A DNA stretch of 64,000 bases from Tenodera sinensis (taxonomy: Eukaryota > Arthropoda > Insecta > Mantodea > Mantidae). The translations under genes were made by a program, and so were the position numbers. The notes under the pieces were generated by a model. It saw nothing but the letters and a program-made list of their open reading frames with translations, ran no database searches and was not told the origin of the DNA. Numbering within the stretch: position 1 is the stretch's first letter; the number at the start of each line of letters is the position of its first letter. Positions 58,162 through 64,000 of this stretch are shown piece after piece. Location: contig CM060969.1 of NCBI GenBank assembly GCA_030765045.1, positions 51,022,216 to 51,086,215 on the forward strand, in the 5' to 3' direction.

Positions 58162-58970
58162 AAATGGAAAATCTGATGTGTTGCACTCACATGACTTTCT
58201 CCACTCTTGTACTAACCATTCTTACAAACTGTTATACCTACATCTTCTTCGTGTTAGTTGAGATAAGCAGTTGTAATCTTATTGCTTATTTCCTTGTAGG
58301 TGAAAGGGGAATATTAGAATACAGTAGGCTGTGAGCGATAGTCAAATGTTTAAAAGCTTTACATGCCGTTCTCTTTGCACGCTTAACATATAAAAAAATG
58401 AACGACGTTCTGTTTCACGAAAATTTTACGTTTTCCGAAACTCACACACATAACAAGGAATATCTCAGAAATGGTGCGTTAGGTCCCGGGGGGACCAATT
58501 GAGGAGCTACTTGATGGAGAAGTAGCGGCCCCAGGTCTAGAAGACCGTATAACTGGCCGGGAGGGCTCGGGGCGCTGACCACGTCCCACCCTCCAGTACT
58601 GCACCTCACCAATGACGCCTGTAGTGGGCAGAGATGGGGGACGCAGCAGCTGGGCGGTAGGCCTTGGCCCCTCGTGCGCTGTCGCACTGGGGTTTAGTTT
58701 ATGATTTGGTCTATCTCTAACGGTTTACGAGTTATGCAAAAGTCGTCCAGAGAAAATAGGACTACAGGGGCTATAGCCAGAAAATTCAAGATATACGTTT
58801 AATTTGTCATAAAAATATCTCAAACATATGACATTTTAATCAAAATCGTTAGAGCCATTTTCAAGAAAATAAAAATTTTCCATGTAAAGGGTAGTTTAGA
58901 GTGGAGCTATTTTCTTCAAAATCTTCGTGTCGCATCCTTGAATGACATTACAGTTAAATACTAACTTATG
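58162..58970 (+). repeat. R1 repeat with SINE inside, 3' end missing
   Basis: The 5' end (ctgatgtgttgcactcacatgactttctccac) is intact. The copy stops after gacattacagttaaatacta before the CA tract. A family-1 SINE fragment replaces about 80 bp of R1 after atctcagaaatgg. Confidence 0.9.
58482..58700 (+). mobile_element. SINE family 1, 5'-truncated
   Basis: Starts at cgttaggtcccggggggacc and runs to the SINE 3' end near cactggggtttagtt. The tRNA-like head is missing. Because R1 sequence is missing at the insertion point, it arrived with a target deletion or the two were rearranged later. Confidence 0.85.
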
Positions 58971-59810
58971 TTAAATACTAATACATGTTACACATGCCTA
59001 CCGTTGTTCAATAGAATACATCACTTCAAATGAAAATAGAGGGGGCGGTGCAAGTTTCAACTAAGCATACAGTATTCCTTGAGCAGTTGCATTGTATTAT
59101 AGTGTTAATTTTGTAAACAATGTTAAGGTTTATGGTTTCTTTGTTAGGTACTGACAACCATGTATCACCAGCAGTGGAGTACGAAGGAAATAAAATCGGA
59201 TTTTGATAAACCATTAATGCTGTTTGTCTATGTAAACCCTACTTTTAATTTTTATCGCAAAATACATTTGCACTGCCGTTAGTTCCACATTTGTTGAATT
59301 CATTATTCATTTTAAGGTTCATGACAACGTATTTTTACCCAAACACACAGGACTAAAGTAATAGGTTACAAAGCACACGCAATTGAAGTTTGTACCAGAT
59401 CTAAAACCCCTATATCAACCAATATTACCGGAGCTCCGTGTACAAACGAGATACTGTATCTTTAATAAGTAGTCGAAATTCTCAAATATGGTGTGCATAT
59501 AATGATTTATTGATGTACTGGATTTATTTTCCGAGGCAATCACGCTGGAATACTCTATGTATTTTTAAAGAGAGCATAAGAATATTAACCAAAAGTAGAC
59601 CAGTGACACACTACAAGCCATTATTTATACTTCTAAAGCTGTATCCACTACTATAAACCTATATGAAGCAATTAGGTATACCTGCATCACAAACGTTCTA
59701 TAAGTTTAAATTTAGAGAGAGCAGATATAGCATTTTATTAATAATTTATTTCACACTTTGATAATAATTATTGTAACTCCGGCTTACATATTCTTGTACA
59801 TATACTACAA
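58971..59810. other. AT-rich DNA without recognised features
   Basis: Nothing recognisable on either strand. Confidence 0.4.
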
Positions 59811-59811
59811 A

Positions 59812-60442
59812 AGATATTACATCCATACTCACTCTCTGTCCACTCCTTACAAATCCTTAATATTCTACTTAATTTTAGTAGAGATAGACGCCTGAAGGAA
59901 TGGTTTCACCAAACATGTTGTTGTGGATAGGATTCAGGAGGCTTAAGAGATAATGTAGCTGTACTGGCTTTGAAATTTCACTCTTTGCCGGCAAACAAAT
60001 AAACGAGTTCCGACTTCCAAAAAGTGCAAGTATTTGAAAATGTAAACACAACTGACGTTTTGGAAACGCTTACTAGTACAACAAAATTACCTGTAATAAA
60101 ATATTTTAAGAAGATCTGAATATTTATATATTTAGCAAGTTTGTATATCTCTTTATGGCTAATTATTTTAACAAAAGCTGTATCAAATTCCTTTAAAGTG
60201 AGAAAGACTTTCAATGAAAATTCAGGATTAGCAGATTATTGGTTACGAATATATATTTAGTATAAGGTAATTTAATCTAAATCGTTAAAACTATTTTGAA
60301 AAAATAAAAAGTACCAGATTTTCACCTAATGGGCATTTTTGGGGGTAGAGATATTTAATGTTCTGCTGAACTGAAATACTTAGCTTAGTATTTACCTCTC
60401 CAACGTTTCGATTTTCAGTTATGCTATTCACAGATGCACGCG

Positions 60443-60502
<60 letters not shown>

Positions 60503-60560
60503 CACACACACAATTTCCGGTGAAATCTCGATATCGGAATATGCATGGAACATATTTCTA
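59812..60560 (+). repeat. R1-related repeat, strongly diverged
   Basis: Block order resembles R1 (ctttgaaatttcactctttg, ccaaaaagtgcaagtatttg, cagttatgctattcacagat, a CA array, ttccggtgaaatctcgatat), but identity is low, suggesting an older subfamily. Confidence 0.65.
60447..60511 (+). repeat. (CA)n microsatellite inside R1-related repeat
   Basis: About 32 CA units with one CG, again in the R1 position. Confidence 0.97.
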
Positions 60561-60639
60561 CTTACTAGAACTAATTTGCAAAAAAGTGAAACAAATAAGT
60601 AAGAGGTTGACGATGTAGAGTTTGAATAGATAGCCTGCC

Positions 60640-60745
60640 TGCTATCAGAATATTCCAGGTAATGAGAAAGCCGCGGAAGCAGCCAAGAACGTTACGCAGC
60701 TGCCTTCATAGTCGTATTCTAGTACTTTTCTGGTTGTACCACAGA
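60640..60745 (+). pseudogene. Jockey-type RNase H scrap
   Basis: Translation YQNIPGNEKAAEAAKNVTQL matches the phrase 'HVGIPGNEKADEAAK' at the end of retrotransposon RNase H, with the His and Asp replaced. It is only about 30 codons and differs from the I-like family above (GNEMADL), so it represents another element. Confidence 0.5.
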
Positions 60746-61222
60746 TTGATGTAATAAACTTATTTCTCTAAAAAGATAACACAAGTATGGAAATGAAATT
60801 GGGAGAGTTAGCATCAAGAAAGTTCTTTACGGGGTAAAAATGCTGCTGTTCTCTCTTTCTGTTAAACACGAAAACATGAAGCCCTGATGAGCGAGTTGGG
60901 AATTTCTGTCGTAAAACAAACCTTGTACCGCGTGGTCTCCCAAGATCCAGCTAACATGCATAGGTCCATTTAATACACGAGTATTTTCATTGAATGCATA
61001 AAATACACCAATGAAATAAGACAAGGTAAAATTCCTGTGGAGTTATGCGGGACTCTTAACAAATCCCGCTTACTACATCAAACTATACATTTAACATCCA
61101 CCGGAATTTTCAAACTTTAAATTGCTTCTATACTTCTTTTACATTTAAGGGATTTTAGTTTAATTATTTTGTTAGTAAAATTCTTAACATGCAATGGATT
61201 TCGTCTTCCCTTCAACCCCTTG
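60746..61222. other. DNA without recognised features
   Basis: Nothing recognised. The minus-strand frame at 60827-61024 has no recognisable motif. Confidence 0.4.
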
Positions 61223-61223
61223 T

Positions 61224-61437
61224 TGGTCTGGGTAGCTCAGTTGGTTAGACGCTGCCCTACTGACACCAAGGTCGCGGGTTCAAATCCAGCCCAGACCAAT
61301 GGTTTTTAAGTGTGCTTAAAAACGACAGCTCTATGCTCAGTAGATTTATTGGCATGTAAAAAAATCCTGAGGGACGAAATTTCGGCACACCGGCGACGCT
61401 GATATGATCCTGGCAATTGACAGCTTCGTTAAAAACA
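61224..61437 (+). mobile_element. SINE family 2, complete
   Basis: The head ggtctgggtagctcagttgg, B-box gggttcaaatccagc, the body and gcttcgttaaaaacac are present. It inserted next to the pogo-like fragment. Confidence 0.92.
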
Positions 61438-61579
61438 CGATAATTACACGATAATTAAATACAACTATAGCCGAAAAATTGGGAGGGTCTTACAATTGGG
61501 TATTTCGGAAAATTAAAATCAGCAATGCATTTTCGAAAACTAGGAATTGAATACCCATATTTTGTTAAACATTAACTAT

Positions 61580-61882
61580 TGTTACTCACGTGCTGCTTTG
61601 CTACTTCGTGCCCCTTCATTTCCATAATTTCACAAACCACACTCTTTTCTTCTATCCACGCCGTCACTACTTCATCCACTGAAGCATGCCGTCCTTCCTT
61701 AGGACCACGAAAAGATCCAGTTTATTTTTTCACGGATTTAAGTTTATCTCCCTGATTTCTCCAGTAACGAATCAAGTTTGGTTGTAACATATAGCCTCCA
61801 CCCGCTACTCATACACCATATTTTCAGCGAGTTCCAAAACATGTAACGTAAAACTTACAGTGGATCTTTTTAATGAATTCAT
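61580..61882 (-). pseudogene. pogo/Tigger-like transposase, N-terminal DNA-binding part
   Basis: On the minus strand, from an ATG at 61882, it reads MNSLKRSTVSFTLHVLELAE, a psq-like first helix-turn-helix. After two frame disruptions LIRYWRNQGDKLKSVKK comes next, then FRGPKEGRHASVDEVVTAWI and EEKSVVCEIMEMKGHEVAKQ. The sequence 'W-KQ---L------K--FRGPK-GR-PE-EE-L-E-V' and the following CENP-B-type helix-turn-helix are typical of pogo-like transposases. The DDE catalytic part is missing; sequence after 61580 is unrelated. Role: binding the transposon ends. Confidence 0.7.
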
Positions 61883-61889
61883 GTTACCG

Positions 61890-62410
61890 CTAATACAAAC
61901 AGGTACAAGAAAAACTCACAATAATTTTGCTGCTGTTGCAACCAAAGATTTCCTTTTACTAGTAGGAAGAACTCAGGTGGAAGGGTTGAAGCTACTAATG
62001 AGTGAAGGTAGATGCCTAAATTCCCCGCTCCTTTCTTAGCAAACAAGTGAAAGATAAAAATTGTCCTTGGCCAAAAATCTATACGTACATCAAAAGAGAG
62101 ACTTCGAAAAACTTTTTTCTAGGAATTACATGTCTCAAATTTACGTGTATAACATTCACTTACGTATAACTTCTTTTTAATATTCGACCGCAGAACTTAT
62201 TGGGTCATATAATCGAGGAGGTTTTATTTTCGGGTATAGACGGCATATTTTCTATTTCCATTTTATCGATCGGTTCCAGTTTTGTTGGTTTAAACCGTTA
62301 ATTACTTAGATTCATACTTTCAGACGTTCGTATCTCCAGAAACTGGAGAAAATATAAAAAAATATGTATTACATTGAATTATATTGTAAGAAAATCGACG
62401 AAATCCGCGA
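61890..62410. other. DNA without recognised features
   Basis: Probably includes 5' non-coding remains of the pogo-like element, but no terminal repeat was identified. Confidence 0.35.
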
Positions 62411-62414
62411 AAGT

Positions 62415-62790
62415 CTATTTAGCGTTCTACCACTTTATTTCCTCTAAACCTTGCTCCAAATGTACAGTTTCCTTCTCGTTGCTAACACAGTTTATAGCCT
62501 TCTGTACTATTACAACTCACAATTGTTGTTCCGATAATCTTTCTTAGTCTTTCAATGTCTTTCTCCCCTTTCACTGTCTCTTATATCTTTACTGTTATGA
62601 TACAATCACTCGACGACACATACACACTTGCTGACAAGCTGGCCGATACACTCTCGTACTAAAACTGACACCAAAATCTAAAGTCTAACTCTAATAACAG
62701 ACACTAACAATCCGAACTGCTCGCTGTATGTCCTATTTATACCGGAGTCGGCATGACGTAACCTCCTTCGAGTTATTTCCACTCACAGGT
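62415..62790 (-). mobile_element. LTR-like promoter element, copy D
   Basis: On the minus strand, TATA box tataaata (62734-62741) in a ccggtataaatagg context lies 120-140 bp before cgtcgagtgattgtatcata. Then come agagacagtgaaag, gtgagttgtaatagtac, ggctataaactgtgttagc and the poly(A) signal aataaa (62434-62439) in gaaataaagtgg. The four copies share this order but differ strongly upstream. Confidence 0.6.
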
Positions 62791-62925
62791 ATACATAGCT
62801 CAGCAAAGAAGATTCTAGAGATTGCTGAACAGTAAGGTGTTATCACGCTGTTTGATCTTACACACACAGTCGCCAAGTGTCCTTCAGCTCCGGACCTCCT
62901 TTATGTTTTGTCGGCAGCATTGTTT

Positions 62926-63155
62926 TTTTGTATGTAGTGTTTAACGCCCGCTTTTACTACATACGGCACCGCAGGCGGTGACACTGATGATACATGGAAT
63001 GGAGATGGAAACGGGGAAACAGGAGAACCTGGAGGAAATCCGCCCCAGTACCGCTTCGTCCACCACGAATCCCACATGTGGTTGTCTGGGATCGAACCCG
63101 GGCCGCTTTGGTGAGAAGCGAATGGTTTAACCACTCGGCTACGGCGTGGCCTGGT
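62926..63155 (-). mobile_element. SINE family 3, complete with TSD
   Basis: On the minus strand ggccacgccgtagccgagtg leads the head, cccgggttcgatcccaga the B-box, and ttaaacactacatac the end with an A-rich tail. It is flanked by 10-bp repeats agcattgttt (62916-62925 and 63156-63165). Confidence 0.92.
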
Positions 63156-63165
63156 AGCATTGTTT

Positions 63166-63476
63166 ATTGCCTTTTATTAGTTCAGTAAAGTACTTTTAAA
63201 TGTTTTACTTTTGAGGTTGATTACGGACTTTTTATATGTATACCTACCAGTACCAAACAATAAAGCTTTATGCTTCCTGTCGTGTTGTGTTCAAACTTAT
63301 TATGAACCTAAACACGTAAATGGCACCAGAAGTTCATATTTCCTGACATCGAAACGAGTACTATATGCATTATCCCTAAACAAACAAGCATATACAGATA
63401 TAAGACATTTGTATATATTGCTCTTAAGTTCTAATTAAAGAAAAAGTACTCACACTCCAGCAGGTAGGTAATCAAA
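63166..63476. other. AT-rich DNA without recognised features
   Basis: Nothing recognised. The 75-codon frame at 63211-63438 has no recognisable domain. Confidence 0.4.
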
Positions 63477-63485
63477 ATTGACACA

Positions 63486-63728
63486 ACCTACCTCTGTAGC
63501 GTAGTGGTAACGTGTCTACCTCACGTCCAAGAGGTCGCGAGTTCGAATCTCGCTGAGGGTGAGTTATCCGGTAAGGTTTTCTCCGAGATTTTCCTTATCC
63601 TGAGAAGACGAATGTCGGATAACTTAAAGCTCTATGGACCTCGGGCTCATTTGAGTATAATTTCGCCCATTTCATTCATTGACCGTCCGATATGACACTA
63701 CGTTGGATGATGTTAACAACAACAACAA
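63486..63728 (+). mobile_element. SINE family 5 (tRNA-Val-like head), with TSD
   Basis: ctgtagcgtagtggtaacgt carries the A-box, with a CAC-type anticodon region in tctacctcacgtcc. gcgagttcgaatctcgc gives a full T-arm with B-box. The body ends in an (AAC)n tail. It is flanked by 9-bp repeats attgacaca/atcgacaca (63477-63485 and 63729-63737). A free tRNA gene was considered, but the acceptor stem does not close and the retroposed body follows. Confidence 0.88.
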
Positions 63729-64000
63729 ATCGACACAGCGGTAATCTATTGTATGTCTATGGGATAAATTGCTGCCAAGTAATATTTCCTTACTTTTAAA
63801 TGTTGAAAAAATTCTTCTGACACAAAATATAACTGGTGCTTTACAATTTTAAGTATATTTTGTTTAATTATCACATAATGAGCTTTACTTTTGCTCAATG
63901 CTGCACGATGGCAATATAGTTGTCCGCGCGCCATTAGGTCCAATATTGGAAATTGTATGCGGTGCACAACGTCCCACTCGTGCCCTCATAAACAGGCATG

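Noticed and set aside
63486..63560. Possible functional tRNA-Val gene
   Set aside because: The acceptor stem is not complementary and a SINE body, an (AAC)n tail and target duplications follow.
1..64000. CRISPR arrays, bacterial operons, ribosome binding sites, riboswitches
   Set aside because: Base composition, SINEs, LINEs and splice-type signals show a eukaryotic genome; no such structures were seen.

Overview
The window is eukaryotic, AT-rich, intergenic or intronic DNA packed with repeats. It most resembles a large arthropod genome. The basis is I/Jockey-type non-LTR retrotransposons with RNase H domains, several tRNA-derived SINE families, pogo-like and other cut-and-paste transposon remnants, many dinucleotide microsatellites, and short TTAGG-like motifs of the insect telomere type (too short to be telomeres). 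I cannot name the species. There is no operon structure, no intact long host gene, no rRNA and no stand-alone tRNA gene.

The dominant component is a dispersed repeat of about 0.8-0.9 kb, called R1 here. Some two dozen copies or fragments lie on both strands. It is non-coding, has a 12-base inverted match at its ends, and carries a CA/GT tract at a fixed internal position that has grown into several of the long microsatellites. Copies occur head-to-tail and as inverted pairs, and they serve as targets for later insertions.

Layout. 0-12 kb: R1 fragments, a Jockey-like 3' end, SINE families 1, 2 and 4, and pogo-like terminal sequences. 12-15.2 kb: a TG-rich tract and R1 copies. 15.2-17.6 kb: an LTR-like promoter element and a 1.86-kb transposon with 30-bp terminal inverted repeats (TIRs). 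18.1-21.8 kb: a decayed I-like retrotransposon and a second truncated copy. 23.0-24.3 kb and 27.3-29.3 kb: two inverted-repeat elements, each carrying a broken gene from a different multicopy, uncharacterised, transposase-like family. 24.7-26.2 kb: an R1 copy split by a palindromic insertion and by a Jockey-like 3' end. 29.9-37.3 kb: R1 copies and a Jockey-like reverse-transcriptase C-terminus. 38.4-42.2 kb: a polypurine tract, an I-like 3' half and two LTR-like elements. 42.9-45.4 kb: an R1 triplet. 45.4-55 kb: SINEs, I-like fragments, a 247-bp MITE and one candidate host exon on the minus strand (53879-54109). 56.7-57.2 kb: a tandem array with a 122-bp period. 58-64 kb: R1 copies, SINEs, a pogo transposase N-terminus and a fourth LTR-like element.

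The best candidate for a real host gene is the 77-codon, phase 0-0 exon. The best candidates for poorly described biology are the two transposase-like families with their inverted repeats, the 25.1-kb palindrome, and the promoter-bearing LTR-like family. Family assignments come from reading translations and recalling conserved motifs; no database search was run.
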